A stretch of 64,000 nt of DNA from Sphingopyxis sp. 2PD (GCF_005503695.1 NZ_SCMU01000009.1:1-64000); one strand, 5' to 3'; positions 10,639-19,635 are shown, numbered from the stretch's first letter. Made by a program: numbers and translations. Notes: a model not told the origin generated them from the letters alone.

Positions 10639-11207
10639 GCGATTTCGAGTTTATTTTCGCGCTCTACAGCCTGCTCCTTGGCCTTTCGATGGTCGAGCTG
10701 CTTGGCGGGCTAGGCCGCGCGCTCGAGGTCCGCTTTGCGGCTGAGGCCGAGCGCGAGGCGTTTGCGATCGGCTGGCTGACCCCGCTGCTCGCGATCTTCG
10801 TGATGCTCGACCTTCTGTCCTTCTGGAGCGCGGCGTGGACCGCGCGCGGCAGCCTGACGGTGTCGAACACGGTGCTGATGGCGGTCGCAGCCTTTGCCGC
10901 CGTCTATTTCCTCGCGGCGCGGCTGGTGTTCCCGTCGCATCCCGAAGGCTTCGCCAACCTCGACGTCCATTATTTTCGCGTGCGGCGGATCATCCTCGGC
11001 CTGCTGCTGGTGCTGCTCGGCGCCCAGCTTGGCTTTTACCTGTCGCAGCCGGGCCTTGCCGCGACCCTGTCGCGCCCGATCGCGTGGGCCATGACGATCG
11101 TCCTCGTCGCGTTGATGGTCGCCGCGATGTGGGTGAAGGACCGCCGCTGGAGCATCGCCATTCTCGCGGCGCTGATCGCGCGCTATGTCGTCATCTATCT
11201 GCTCTGA
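10635..11207 (+). CDS. Multi-pass membrane protein of unknown function
   Basis: A 190-residue hydrophobic protein with about five probable membrane spans (around residues 5-22, 45-66, 72-92, 112-132 and 140-160). I do not recognise the family. The start codon overlaps the stop of the HExxH protein by 4 bases, and the PH-domain protein begins 15 bases after its stop, so the three form a tight unit. It is a candidate membrane partner of the HExxH protein, but that is inference only. Confidence 0.75.
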   Translation: MSDFEFIFALYSLLLGLSMVELLGGLGRALEVRFAAEAEREAFAIGWLTPLLAIFVMLDLLSFWSAAWTARGSLTVSNTVLMAVAAFAAVYFLAARLVFPSHPEGFANLDVHYFRVRRIILGLLLVLLGAQLGFYLSQPGLAATLSRPIAWAMTIVLVALMVAAMWVKDRRWSIAILAALIARYVVIYLL

Positions 11208-11222
11208 CCGAAGGAGACGCCC

Positions 11223-11666
11223 ATGCCCGAAGTTCTCGACCGCTTCCGCTCCTCGACCTGGGGCTGGCTGCGCGGCACGCTGCTTGGCTGGCTGACGCTC
11301 CTGCTCTGCCTGGTCGGGGTGGGATTGGTCATCGTGCTGATCCAGTGGGTCCGTTTTCTCGACGTCACCTATGAGCTGACCGAAGACCGGCTGATCCTGC
11401 GCAAGGGCATTTTTGTCAAAAGCATCGACGAGATCGAGCTCTACCGCGTCAAGGACGTGCGGATGGATTTCACCTTGATCAACCAATGGGCCGGGATCGG
11501 CACGATCGGCATCGATTCGAGCGACGAGACGACGCGCGACGGCGCGCTAGTCATGCCGCATATCGAGCGCGCGGACGAACGGCGCGAAGAGATGCGGCGG
11601 CTGGTCGATGCGGCGCGCCAGAAGCGGCGGGTGCGCGAACTCGATGTTTCGAGCGATTTGCTCTGA
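11223..11666 (+). CDS. Bacterial PH-domain (DUF304-like) membrane protein
   Basis: A 147-residue protein with one long hydrophobic segment (about residues 18-45), followed by a bacterial PH-like domain: YELTEDRLILRKGIF at about 57-71, then VELYRVKDVR-type and IGTIGIDSSD segments. This arrangement is typical of the bPH_2 (DUF304) family of membrane-anchored proteins of unknown function. It is preceded by an AAGGAGACGCCC ribosome-binding site and follows the previous gene by 15 bases. Confidence 0.8.
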   Translation: MPEVLDRFRSSTWGWLRGTLLGWLTLLLCLVGVGLVIVLIQWVRFLDVTYELTEDRLILRKGIFVKSIDEIELYRVKDVRMDFTLINQWAGIGTIGIDSSDETTRDGALVMPHIERADERREEMRRLVDAARQKRRVRELDVSSDLL

Positions 11667-11718
11667 GCCGGAAATTTGCGGCTAGCCAGACGGGCGGCGT
11701 TCGTCCTATGTTCCGCCC

Positions 11719-13074
11719 ATGGATGGAATGTCGCTTCTCGTCGCCCTTGTTGCCCTCGCCATCGGCGGTCTGATCGGCTGGATGTTTGCTGGCCGTCAGG
11801 CGGGGGCGCTCAAGGCCGAGCGCGACGGGCTGGCGGAGCGGTTCAAGGTTGCGGTGACCGACCTCGCCGCCGAGGCCGAGGCGCGCAAGGCCGCCGACAT
11901 CCAGCTGGCCTCGCTGCTCAGCGAGCAAAAGGCGCGCAAAGAGGCCCATGATGCGCAGATCGCACAGCTCAAGGACGCGCAGGCAGCGCTCACGACGCAG
12001 TTCCGCGAGGTCGGGCAGGTGATGCTCGACGGCGCGCAGAAGGCGTTTCTTGAGCGTGCCGAGGCACGCTTCAAGGAAAGCGAGGCGACTGCGGGGCAGA
12101 ATCTGAAAGCGCTGCTGTCGCCCGTCCACGAGCGGCTCCAGAAATATGAGGAAGCGGTCGGCAAGGTCGAGGCCGAGCGGCGCGACGCCTTTGGTCTGCT
12201 CCACGGCCAGATCGCGGCGATGCGCGAGGGGACCGAGCGCGTGTCGAGCGAGGCGGCGAAGCTGGTCAACGCGCTGCGCAATGCGCCCAAGGCGCGCGGG
12301 CGCTGGGGCGAACAGCAGCTCAAGAACGTCCTCGAAAGCTGTGGCCTGTCCGAACATGCCGATTTCCAGACCGAGGTCAGCGTGGCCGACGGGGAGGGCG
12401 GACGGCTGCGCCCCGATGTCGTGGTTAAGGTGCCGGGCGGGCAGAGCCTGGTGATCGATGCCAAGGTGTCGCTCAACGCCTATCAGGACGCGTTCGGCGC
12501 GGTCGAGGAGGGCGAGAAGGCATTGCATCTCGCCGCGCATGCTGCCGCGATGAAGGCGCATGTCAACACGCTTGGCGCCAAGGCCTATTGGAACCAGTTC
12601 GACGACACGCCCGATTTTGTCGTGATGTTCGTCCCCGGCGAACATTTCCTCGCCGCGGCGCTCGATCAGGACGCGGGGCTGTGGGACTATGCGTTCGAGC
12701 GCAAGGTCCTGCTTGCGACCCCGACCAACCTGATCGCGATCGCGCGCACCGTCGCGGCGGTGTGGCGGCAGGAAAAGCTCGCCAACCAGGCGCGCGAGAT
12801 CGCGGCGCTGGGCAAGGAGCTCTATGCGCGCATGTCGGTGATGGGCGCGCATATCGCCAAGGTGGGACGCAATCTCGACCAGGCAACGGGAGCATACAAC
12901 GCCTTTGTCGGCAGCTTCGAATCGCAGGTGCTGACGCAGGCGAAGCGGTTCGAGGCGCTCGACATCGAAACAGGCGACAAGGAGATTGCGGTGCTGCCGG
13001 TCGTCGAACAGGCAGCGCGCCCGCTCGCCAAGCTGGCTGCAGCGCCCGCGGCGGTCAACGACGCAGGGGAGTAG
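11719..13074 (+). CDS. rmuC: DNA recombination protein RmuC
   Basis: A 451-residue RmuC. An N-terminal membrane anchor (residues 5-22) is followed by an Ala/Glu/Lys-rich coiled coil (about 30-150). The conserved nuclease-like core contains RWGEQQLKNVLE and VIDAKVSLNAY (Asp247, Lys249). RmuC proteins limit inversions at short inverted repeats, and the family has a restriction-endonuclease-like fold. The gene stands alone, starting 52 bases after the PH-domain gene. A palindromic repeat follows its stop. That is of passing interest because this window is rich in inverted repeats, the proposed RmuC substrate. Confidence 0.93.
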   Translation: MDGMSLLVALVALAIGGLIGWMFAGRQAGALKAERDGLAERFKVAVTDLAAEAEARKAADIQLASLLSEQKARKEAHDAQIAQLKDAQAALTTQFREVGQVMLDGAQKAFLERAEARFKESEATAGQNLKALLSPVHERLQKYEEAVGKVEAERRDAFGLLHGQIAAMREGTERVSSEAAKLVNALRNAPKARGRWGEQQLKNVLESCGLSEHADFQTEVSVADGEGGRLRPDVVVKVPGGQSLVIDAKVSLNAYQDAFGAVEEGEKALHLAAHAAAMKAHVNTLGAKAYWNQFDDTPDFVVMFVPGEHFLAAALDQDAGLWDYAFERKVLLATPTNLIAIARTVAAVWRQEKLANQAREIAALGKELYARMSVMGAHIAKVGRNLDQATGAYNAFVGSFESQVLTQAKRFEALDIETGDKEIAVLPVVEQAARPLAKLAAAPAAVNDAGE

Positions 13075-13085
13075 CGACCCCATAA

Positions 13086-13216
13086 ACCCGTTCGTGTCGA
13101 GCGAAGTCGAGACACGTGAAGTCGAGCACCAGCCCAGCGTGTCTCGACTTCATCCGCGGGATGAAGTTTATCCTGAGCGCCTGCCAAGGCAGTCGAAGGG
13201 CTCGACACGAACGGAA
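13086..13216. repeat. Inverted repeat, CCCGTTCGTGTCGAGCG family, copy 1
   Basis: The left arm (CCCGTTCGTGTCGAGCGAAG) and right arm (GGGCTCGACACGAACGG) are inverted. Inner segments TCGAGACACGTG and GTGTCTCGACTT also pair, and a nested CCTGAGC...GTCGAAGGGC unit is inserted. A second copy is at 51514-51602. It lies between convergent rmuC and the META lipoprotein gene. Confidence 0.85.
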
Positions 13217-13228
13217 TAGCGGGCAGGG

Positions 13229-13936
13229 CTAGATCACCCGCTTCAACACCGCCGTCTGCCCCGCGCTCCCCGTCAAGATCAGCGTCCCGTCTTCGCCGAA
13301 GGTCAGGCTGACCGGCGCCGCCATCAGTTTGAAGAACGCCGATTCCTGCGTCATTCCGGCGCCGGGGCAAGCCATTTTGGTCGCCATCAGCGGCCCGGCG
13401 GTCAGCGTGCCGTCGACCGCGCTATAGCCGCCCGAAAAGCGGTTGCATCCCGCGCTGCCGCTCAGCCGCGTGCCGTCGAACTGCAGCGAGGTCGGGCGGT
13501 CCGCCGCCACCGCGACGCCGCCGATCGACACAAAGGTCCAGTTCGATCCCGCCAGCGTCTCGGGCGGCAAGATCGCTCCGCCGCAACCGTTCAGCGTCTT
13601 GCCGTCGGCGACCAGGCGCACCGTGTCGGCGTAGCGGCGGTCGCTCATCCCGTCGCTGCACGGGGCGGTCTTGATCACCACCGACAGCCGATCGCTGACA
13701 TAGGTGCGCCCGTTCAGCGACGGTTTGGCGCCGGGGTTCGGCACCATGATCTTCGTCGCGCCATAGTCGCCGTCATAGTTGAGCCGCGCCGGGGTGATCT
13801 CGAGCGTCCAGCCGGGCTCGGTACCGAGCGCCATATAAGCGGCTGGCGCCTCGCCGGGGCTCTGCGGCGGTGCATCGGTGGCGGGGACGCATGCAGCGAG
13901 CGCGGGAAGGGCGAGCAGGTGAACGTATCGCATCAT
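13229..13936 (-). CDS. META-domain lipoprotein (HslJ-like)
   Basis: A 235-residue probable lipoprotein: the signal MMRYVHLLALPALAAC ends in a lipobox Cys. The N-terminal half resembles the COG3650-like membrane-associated domain. The C-terminal half is a META domain with GSNWTFVSIGG, SGSAGCNRFSGGY and MATKMACPG motifs, as in the HslJ family. HslJ-type proteins are linked to stress and antibiotic tolerance at the envelope. The frame extends upstream into a repeat (MLKQVQHDE), so the start was placed at the first Met of the signal peptide. It is monocistronic between two repeats. Confidence 0.85.
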   Translation of the reverse strand: MMRYVHLLALPALAACVPATDAPPQSPGEAPAAYMALGTEPGWTLEITPARLNYDGDYGATKIMVPNPGAKPSLNGRTYVSDRLSVVIKTAPCSDGMSDRRYADTVRLVADGKTLNGCGGAILPPETLAGSNWTFVSIGGVAVAADRPTSLQFDGTRLSGSAGCNRFSGGYSAVDGTLTAGPLMATKMACPGAGMTQESAFFKLMAAPVSLTFGEDGTLILTGSAGQTAVLKRVI

Positions 13937-13951
13937 AAACCGTCTCCTCAT

Positions 13952-14059
13952 CTCGTCATGCTGAACTTGTTTCAGCATCCACGGCCCGGGTTCTCGTCCG
14001 GCGCGGCGTCGAAGCGCGAGAGTCCGGCCATGGACCCTGAAACAAGTTCAGGGTGACGA
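13952..14059. repeat. Inverted repeat, CTGAACTTGTTTCAG family, copy 1
   Basis: The arms CGTCATGCTGAACTTGTTTC and CTGAAACAAGTTCAGGGTGACG are inverted around about 50 bases. Each arm is itself a partial palindrome (TGAACTTGTTTCA). A second copy is at 52377-52484, where the ATGCTGAA-type and CCCTGAA-type arms occur in the opposite order. Confidence 0.85.
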
Positions 14060-14114
14060 AGCTACTATGGATCGGCCCTCTAAGCGAAAGCGAATTGCGC
14101 TCTGCTGAACGCTA

Positions 14115-14927
14115 CTATTTCCGCCGCTGGTTCAGCACCTCATACGCCATCACGGCGGTCGCGACCGCAGCGTTCAGGCTGTCGGCCTTGCCCAGCATCG
14201 GCATTTTGACGCGGACATCGGCGGCGTCGGCATAGGCGGACGGCATCCCCTGCGATTCATTGCCGGTCAGGATGAAGGTCGGCGCGGCATAGCGCACCGC
14301 CTGATAATCCTGCGTGTCGTCGCCCAGCCAGGTTGCGACCAGCTGCCCCGGCCCGCCGCGTAGCCAGGGCAGGAATTCGTCCCAGCGCGCCTGCACCAGC
14401 TTTTGCGTAAAGATGGCCCCCATGCTCGCGCGTACGGCCTCGACCGCATAGGGATCGGTTGATTCGTCCAGCAGGATCAGGCCGCCTGCGCCCACCGCAT
14501 CGCCGGTGCGCAGCATCGTGCCGAGATTGCCCGGGTCGCGGAGCCGCTCGGCGACGAGCCAGATCGGCGCGGCGTTACGGTCAATGTCGGCGAGAGTCGT
14601 TTTGGGTTCGGCATAGATGCCGACGACGGTCTGCGGATTATCCTTGCCCGACAGTTTGGACAGGATCGCAGGGGTGGTGTCGATCACCTCCCCGCCGGCG
14701 GCCAGCGTTGCGGCGATCAGCGCCGCGGCCAGCGGGTGCGCGTCGCCCTCGGGCCCCAGAAACAGCCACAGCGGCAGCACCCCCGCCTCGCGCGCTTCGG
14801 TCGCGATCCGCAGCCCTTCGGCCAGAAACAGCGCCTCGGCGCGGCGATGACGTTTCTCGCGCAAGAGCCGCATCCGCTTGATCAGCGGGTTGGACAGGCT
14901 TTCGATGGTGGTGCGGCGACCGGTCAT
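14115..14927 (-). CDS. TrmH/SpoU-family RNA 2'-O-methyltransferase
   Basis: A 270-residue SPOUT methyltransferase. The N-terminal substrate-binding domain (NPLIKRMRLLREKRHR) is followed by the three SpoU motifs: LRDPGNLGTMLRTGDAVG, FILTGNESQGMP and KMPMLGKADSLNAAVATA. These bind S-adenosylmethionine in a trefoil knot. It methylates a ribose in tRNA or rRNA; the target cannot be read from the sequence. It starts 4 bases after the HPr stop and is the last gene of the chvI-to-HPr run, so it may be co-transcribed with PTS genes to which it is not functionally related. Confidence 0.92.
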   Translation of the reverse strand: MTGRRTTIESLSNPLIKRMRLLREKRHRRAEALFLAEGLRIATEAREAGVLPLWLFLGPEGDAHPLAAALIAATLAAGGEVIDTTPAILSKLSGKDNPQTVVGIYAEPKTTLADIDRNAAPIWLVAERLRDPGNLGTMLRTGDAVGAGGLILLDESTDPYAVEAVRASMGAIFTQKLVQARWDEFLPWLRGGPGQLVATWLGDDTQDYQAVRYAAPTFILTGNESQGMPSAYADAADVRVKMPMLGKADSLNAAVATAVMAYEVLNQRRK

Positions 14928-14931
14928 CCGG

Positions 14932-15210
14932 TCAATCCTCGCCGAAGCTGTCCTTGACCAGCCCGACCAGTTTCAGCAGCGCGGCGTCGGCGCCATCGCC
15001 GCTGGTGTGGATGGTGATCGAGTCGCCCTTCGCGGCGCCCAGCATCATCAACCCCATGATCGACGTTCCGTTGACGCGCGATCCGCCCTTTTCGACCTCG
15101 ACCGACACGGTTTCGGGGAGGCGGCTGACGAAGGTGACGAATTTGGCGCTGGCGCGCGCGTGGAGCCCGCGCTGGTTGGTGATTTCGACGGTTTCGGACA
15201 CCGCGGTCAC
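14932..15210 (-). CDS. HPr-family phosphocarrier protein
   Basis: A 92-residue HPr. The phosphorylatable His17 lies in RGLHARAS. The second conserved block, NGTSIMGLMML, contains Ser50, equivalent to the regulatory Ser46 that HPr kinase modifies. The two neighbours needed for this control, an EIIA and an HprK, are upstream in the same run. In alphaproteobacteria this set is a regulatory PTS without sugar permeases, and none is seen here. Its start overlaps the EIIA stop by 4 bases. Confidence 0.95.
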   Translation of the reverse strand: MTAVSETVEITNQRGLHARASAKFVTFVSRLPETVSVEVEKGGSRVNGTSIMGLMMLGAAKGDSITIHTSGDGADAALLKLVGLVKDSFGED

Positions 15211-15635
15211 AGGCCGACCCCCAGCATTTCAGAGGCGACCGAAATATATTTCTGTCCGGCTTCCTTGGCGGCGATCACCGCGGCGCGCAGTTCCATCGAC
15301 TTGCGCGCGCTTTCCAGACGGATCAGCATCGGCAAATTGACCCCGGCGATCACTTCGGTGCGCCCCGATTCGAGCAGGCTGATCGCGAGGTTCGACGGGG
15401 TGCCGCCGAACAGGTCGGTCAGCATGACGACGCCGCGGCCTTCGTCGACGTCACGAATCGCGTCGGCGATTTCGCGGCGGCGCATCTCCATATTGTCGTT
15501 GGGACCGATGCACACGGTCGCGACCGCGCGTTGCGGCCCGACGACATGCTCCATCGCGCGAACCATTTCCTCGGCCAGACGGCCGTGGGTGACAAGGACC
15601 ATTCCCAGCAGCGGCAAGGCTTTATCGGTGGGCAT
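15207..15635 (-). CDS. PTS EIIA component, mannose-type
   Basis: A 142-residue EIIA(Man)-family protein with the active-site His17 in LVTHGRLAEEM, followed by the DLFGGTPSN motif. It accepts phosphate from HPr. No EIIB or EIIC transporter is encoded nearby, so a regulatory role is likely, as in other alphaproteobacteria where this EIIA is grouped with HprK and HPr. It starts 14 bases after rapZ and overlaps HPr by 4 bases. Confidence 0.95.
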   Translation of the reverse strand: MPTDKALPLLGMVLVTHGRLAEEMVRAMEHVVGPQRAVATVCIGPNDNMEMRRREIADAIRDVDEGRGVVMLTDLFGGTPSNLAISLLESGRTEVIAGVNLPMLIRLESARKSMELRAAVIAAKEAGQKYISVASEMLGVGL

Positions 15636-15649
15636 GAAATGCGAGACCC

Positions 15650-16588
15650 TTATGTTCTTCCGCCGACGGCGGTGGCCGGAGGCGGGGGCTTGCCCTCAAG
15701 CCCATCTTGCGGGGCAGAGTCAAGGTTGCGGTGGGTCAGCACTGGCTCATATCCGGACGCGCGTAGCGTTTGGGCAACACGCGCGGCGACGTGGACCGAC
15801 CGGTGGCGGCCCCCGGTACAGCCGAAAGCGATGGTGACATAGCTTTTCCCTTCGGCGCGGTAGCGCGGCAGCAAGGTCAGGATCAGTTTTTCGATCTGCG
15901 CCAGGCTGTCTTCATAGGCGGGGTCGGCGATCACATAGGCGGCAACGTCGGGGTCGAGGCCGGTGCCGGGCTTCAATTTCGCGTCCCAATGCGGGTTGCG
16001 CAGATAGCGCATGTCGAACACCAGGTCGGCGTTGCGCGGCAGCCCGCGCGCGAATCCGAAGCTCAGGATGTTGAGCACCGGCTCGTTATCGCTGGCGTCG
16101 CCAAAGCGCTGACGGACCTCCTGTTGCAGGTCGTTGCTGCTGTAATTGGTGGTGTCGATGACATGCTCCGCCCAGCGGCGCAGCGGCTCCATCATCTCGC
16201 GCTCGCGCGCGATGCCGTCGGCGGCGGGGCGATCCTCGGCCATCGGGTGGCGGCGGCGCGTTTCCGAAAAACGCCGTTCGAGCTCGGCGCCCGCGCAGTC
16301 GAGGAACAAGGTCTGGACGTCGCGTCCGCCGACCTCGCGCAGCGCCTTGATCCGCTGGACGAGCAGCGCCGGGCGGAACCCCCGGCTGCGGCTGTCGATG
16401 CCGACCGCCAGCGGGCGCCCCGCCTCGCTGCGCTTGACCGGCGCGTCGATCAAGGTTTCGAGCAGCGCCAGCGGCAGATTGTCGACCACCTCCCAGCCCA
16501 GATCCTCGAGCACCTTGAGCACCGTCGATTTGCCCGCGCCCGACAGGCCGGTGACCAGGAGCAGCCGCGGTTCGGGGGTGTCCTTCAT
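15650..16588 (-). CDS. rapZ: RNase adapter protein RapZ
   Basis: A 312-residue RapZ (YvcJ/YhbJ family) P-loop protein with Walker A GLSGAGKST at residues 14-22 and the conserved C-terminal IAFGCTGGRHRSV segment. In E. coli RapZ guides RNase E to the small RNA GlmZ and so controls amino-sugar synthesis and envelope precursors; in alphaproteobacteria its RNA targets are not established. Its start overlaps the hprK stop by 4 bases and it precedes EIIA, which places it in the PTS regulatory operon. Confidence 0.95.
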   Translation of the reverse strand: MKDTPEPRLLLVTGLSGAGKSTVLKVLEDLGWEVVDNLPLALLETLIDAPVKRSEAGRPLAVGIDSRSRGFRPALLVQRIKALREVGGRDVQTLFLDCAGAELERRFSETRRRHPMAEDRPAADGIAREREMMEPLRRWAEHVIDTTNYSSNDLQQEVRQRFGDASDNEPVLNILSFGFARGLPRNADLVFDMRYLRNPHWDAKLKPGTGLDPDVAAYVIADPAYEDSLAQIEKLILTLLPRYRAEGKSYVTIAFGCTGGRHRSVHVAARVAQTLRASGYEPVLTHRNLDSAPQDGLEGKPPPPATAVGGRT

Positions 16589-17031
16589 GCCCCGCTCGCC
16601 AGCCGGTCGAGCGCCAACAGGACCTTGATCGGCGCCGATGCTTCAAACGCCGATAGGGTGAGCGAGGGCAGGTCGTGCCCGGCGATCCGTTCGACCGCGC
16701 GCTCGGGCGGCATACGCTCGTACCGATCGGCGAGCCGCACCGCCATCGCCAGCGGGACCGGTGCGACCCACGCCTTTTCGACGATGCCCAGCCCGCGCAC
16801 TTCCAGCTTGCCGGCCAGTTCCGCGGGCGGGCGACACCACAGGCGATCGCGCTCGAACCAGATGTCGCAGCGGTCGTCGGCGACCAGCCGCGCACCGCGA
16901 TCGATCAGCCGCAGCGCCAGGTCCGACTTGCCCTGTCCCGACAGGCCGAGCAGTAAAATGCCGCGGCTGCCCGCGGCGACACAGCTCGCATGGATATTGA
17001 CGATATCGGGTCGGGTCCGGCTGGGCAGCAT
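16585..17031 (-). CDS. hprK: HPr kinase/phosphorylase, short alphaproteobacterial form
   Basis: A 148-residue protein that is the C-terminal catalytic half of HPr kinase. It contains the P-loop GLSGQGKSD (about residues 29-37) and the family signature EVRGLGIVE. The N-terminal domain of Gram-positive HprK is missing, as is usual in alphaproteobacteria. It phosphorylates the regulatory serine of HPr. The start is uncertain: the ATG at 17031 was chosen, but a TTG at 17067 preceded by GGAGGAT gives 160 residues. It lies between ChvG and RapZ. Confidence 0.88.
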   Translation of the reverse strand: MLPSRTRPDIVNIHASCVAAGSRGILLLGLSGQGKSDLALRLIDRGARLVADDRCDIWFERDRLWCRPPAELAGKLEVRGLGIVEKAWVAPVPLAMAVRLADRYERMPPERAVERIAGHDLPSLTLSAFEASAPIKVLLALDRLASGA

Positions 17032-17079
17032 CGGTGAAGGCTTACCGGCGACGAAGCGGGGCCGCAAGGCGGCAAACCG

Positions 17080-17110
17080 ATCCTCCCTGTGGCGCAGCCA
17101 TGGGGAGGAT
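17080..17110. repeat. Intercistronic hairpin between chvG and hprK
   Basis: The arms ATCCTCCC and GGGAGGAT enclose 15 bases (TGTGGCGCAGCCATG). It is the half-unit of the repeat at 24771-24896, whose left arm is nearly identical. It lies between the chvG stop and the hprK start, so it would form in the shared mRNA and could set the ratio of sensor to PTS proteins, or could mask the upstream TTG start of hprK. Confidence 0.7.
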
Positions 17111-17112
17111 AT

Positions 17113-18717
17113 TCAGCCTGCGGCCGCTCCCCCCTCGCTCGCGGGCAGGGTCATCAGCAGGCTGCCGCCGGGCTTACCATCGTCGCGGTCCTTGGCGTTG
17201 ATCGTGCCGCTATGCCCCTCTATGATCGTGCGCGCGATCGCCAGCCCCAGCCCGCTGTGGCGGCCAAAGGCCTCGCCGGCGGGGCGTTCGCTATGGAAAC
17301 GGCGGAAAATGGCCTCACGCTGGTCGGGATCGATGCCCGGGCCGTCGTCGTCGACGCGGATATGCACCTCGTCGCCCAGCCGCGTCGCCGCGATGCACAC
17401 CAGCCCGGTGGGGGGCGAGAAACTGATCGCATTGTCGATGACATTGTCGATCGCGCGTTCGAGCCGGTGGCCGTCGCCCATCACCAGCGTCGTCCCCTTG
17501 CGGGGGCGGGCGAAGGCTAGGCGCGGGTGCGGCGTATCGGCATCGATCCGCGCCGTGCGCGCGGCGAGCATCGATTCGATCATCATGCCGACGTCGATCG
17601 GCTCGAACAATGTGCGCGACAATTGCGCATCGACGCGGCTCGCCTCGCTGATGTCGCTGACCAGCCGGTCGAGCCGCCGGACATCCTCGTCGGCGATCGC
17701 GAGCAGCTGCGCGCGCTGCGCATCGTCCTTGACGCGGCCCAGCCCCTCGATCGCCGAGCGCACCGACGCGATCGGGTTTTTCAGCTCGTGGGTCACGTCG
17801 GCGGCGAAATGTTCGCCGGCGTCGATGCGCTGGCGCAGCGCCTGCGTCATGTCGCTGAGTGCGCGCGCCAGCGTGCCGATCTCGTCGCGGCGGCTGGGTA
17901 GGCGCGGCACGACGACCTCGCGCGCGCGTCCCAGCCGGACGCGCACCGCGGCGCGCGCCAGCCGCCGCAGCGGGCGGACGATGGTGCGCGCAAGGAACAG
18001 CGACAACAGCACCGACGTCATCAGCACGACCGCAACGACGATCGCCAGCCGGAAGCGTTCGGCGCGCACGGTGCGGGTGATGTCGCGCGCGTTCAGCGTC
18101 ATCAGCACCGTCTGCGGCGCTTCCAGATCGACGACGCTGGCGGCGCTCAGCAGGGGAGTACGTTCGGGGGCGTAGCGGAAACGGCTTGCCGCCAGCCCGC
18201 CGCGCTGCGCCTCGACGACTTCGGGCCAGGCCGCGGCGTTGTCGACCGCGGGTTCGCGAAAATCGGGATAGGAGGGGGCGCCGACGATCCAGTCGATGCC
18301 GCGGTCCATCGCGCGCGCGGCGTCGCGCTGCCACGCCTGCAAATTGGGGTCGCGCAAGGTGTAGGTGGCGGGGCCGGTTTCGAAGCTGTCCGAAATCCGC
18401 CGCCCGTCGGCGCCGTAAAAGCGCAGTCGCGATTCGGTCGCGGTGGCAAATTCGTCGATCAGCGTCGCGCGCTGGTCGGGCCGCGCCGCTTCGAGCGCGC
18501 GGTCGAGCATCGCGAGCTGATCCTTCATCACCTCGATCCGCGTATCGACGAGGCGGCTGCGATAGGTATCGAGATAATAGAATCCCCCCGCCAGCAACGC
18601 GACCGCGAGGATGTTGACCGCCAGGATGCGCGTCGTCAGCGACCAGCGCGCCGACCAGACGAGCGGCGATTCCTCCTGCTCGGCGATGCTCGCGTCGGGC
18701 TTCAGCGGCTCAGCCAT
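17113..18717 (-). CDS. chvG: Sensor histidine kinase, ChvG-like
   Basis: A 534-residue membrane sensor kinase. A first membrane span (about residues 30-50) is followed by a large periplasmic sensor region, a second span (about 228-250), a HAMP linker, a HisKA domain with phospho-accepting His in VTHELKNPI, and a HATPase domain with NVIDNAI and DDDGPGID boxes. In alphaproteobacteria ChvG with ChvI responds to acid and cell-envelope stress. The start chosen (MAEPLKPD) overlaps the stop of chvI by 8 bases. Gene order with hprK, rapZ and pckA is the hallmark of the ChvG/ChvI locus. Confidence 0.92.
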   Translation of the reverse strand: MAEPLKPDASIAEQEESPLVWSARWSLTTRILAVNILAVALLAGGFYYLDTYRSRLVDTRIEVMKDQLAMLDRALEAARPDQRATLIDEFATATESRLRFYGADGRRISDSFETGPATYTLRDPNLQAWQRDAARAMDRGIDWIVGAPSYPDFREPAVDNAAAWPEVVEAQRGGLAASRFRYAPERTPLLSAASVVDLEAPQTVLMTLNARDITRTVRAERFRLAIVVAVVLMTSVLLSLFLARTIVRPLRRLARAAVRVRLGRAREVVVPRLPSRRDEIGTLARALSDMTQALRQRIDAGEHFAADVTHELKNPIASVRSAIEGLGRVKDDAQRAQLLAIADEDVRRLDRLVSDISEASRVDAQLSRTLFEPIDVGMMIESMLAARTARIDADTPHPRLAFARPRKGTTLVMGDGHRLERAIDNVIDNAISFSPPTGLVCIAATRLGDEVHIRVDDDGPGIDPDQREAIFRRFHSERPAGEAFGRHSGLGLAIARTIIEGHSGTINAKDRDDGKPGGSLLMTLPASEGGAAAG

Positions 18718-19420
18718 CGTCGGCAAAGCGGTATCCCGCGCCATAGAGCGTCGCGATGCCGTCGAATTCAGGATCGACCTCGCGGAACTTGCGGCGCAGG
18801 CGCTTGATGTGGCTGTCGATCGTGCGATCGTCGATATAGACATCGTCCTGATAGGCGGCGTCCATCAGCTGATTGCGGCTGCGCACGATGCCGGGGCGGC
18901 TGGCCAGCGTTTCCAGGATCAGGAATTCGGTGACGGTCAGCGTGACATCCTTGCCGTCCCACGCGACCTTGTGGCGCGCCGGATCCATGCTCAGCCGTCC
19001 ACGGGTGATCGGCTCGGCGACGGGCTCGTCGTCCTCGGCGGCGGCATTCTGGTTGAGCGCCACGCGGCGCAAAATGGCGCGGATGCGCGCGATCACCAGC
19101 CGCTGGGAAAAGGGCTTGGCGATATAATCGTCAGCGCCCATCGCCAGTCCCAGCGCTTCGTCGATCTCGTCGTCCTTGCTGGTCAGGAAAATGACGGGTA
19201 GCTGGCTTTTCTCGCGCAGCCGCCGCAGCAGTTCCAGCCCGTCCATGCGCGGCATCTTGATGTCGAACACCGCAAGATCGGGCGGATTGTCGATCAGCGG
19301 TTTTAGCGCCGCCTCGCCGTCCGAATAGACGCGCGTCACAAACCCCTCGGCCTGCAGCGCGATCGACAGGGATTGCAGGATGTTGCGGTCGTCGTCGACC
19401 AGCGCGATGGTTGCCGTCAT
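18710..19420 (-). CDS. chvI: Response regulator, ChvI-like (OmpR family)
   Basis: A 236-residue response regulator. The receiver domain begins [13 protein letters not shown] with the acidic pocket, carries the phospho-accepting Asp in [11 protein letters not shown], and Lys in FLTSKDDE. A winged-helix DNA-binding domain (about 140-236) follows, ending YGAGYRF. It is the partner of the downstream ChvG kinase. An open frame runs 68 codons upstream, but the Met of MTATIALV is the family start. It is divergent from pckA with a 245-base shared promoter region. Confidence 0.94.
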   Translation of the reverse strand: MTATIALVDDDRNILQSLSIALQAEGFVTRVYSDGEAALKPLIDNPPDLAVFDIKMPRMDGLELLRRLREKSQLPVIFLTSKDDEIDEALGLAMGADDYIAKPFSQRLVIARIRAILRRVALNQNAAAEDDEPVAEPITRGRLSMDPARHKVAWDGKDVTLTVTEFLILETLASRPGIVRSRNQLMDAAYQDDVYIDDRTIDSHIKRLRRKFREVDPEFDGIATLYGAGYRFADDG

Positions 19421-19603
19421 GCTCTTTCCGTTGGGCGGGACCGCCGACGGACTAGCCGATCCATCGCCGAGCGACAACCGCGCACGGTTCGGCACCGATT
19501 CACTCTTTAATCTTTTGACCTCCCGGCCCATCCTCGCTAACGCGACCGGAATTTCGGAATCGACGACCCGTCGGCACCCCATGTTCATGCGGGCCCAAAC
19601 GCT

Positions 19604-19635
19604 TTCGCATGGCATGTTTTGCATACCTATGCGAA
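19604..19635. promoter_or_regulatory. Inverted repeat in the pckA leader
   Basis: TTCGCAT (19604-19610) and ATGCGAA (19629-19635) are perfect inverted copies 18 bases apart, with GGCATG and TGCATA inside also partly symmetric. It ends 30 bases before the pckA start in the chvI-pckA divergent region. It may be an operator or an mRNA hairpin. No ChvI box was confidently assigned. Confidence 0.35.

Noticed and set aside
15770-18175. An 801-codon plus-strand frame
   Set aside because: Antisense to hprK, rapZ and chvG; those genes carry the P-loops and kinase motifs.
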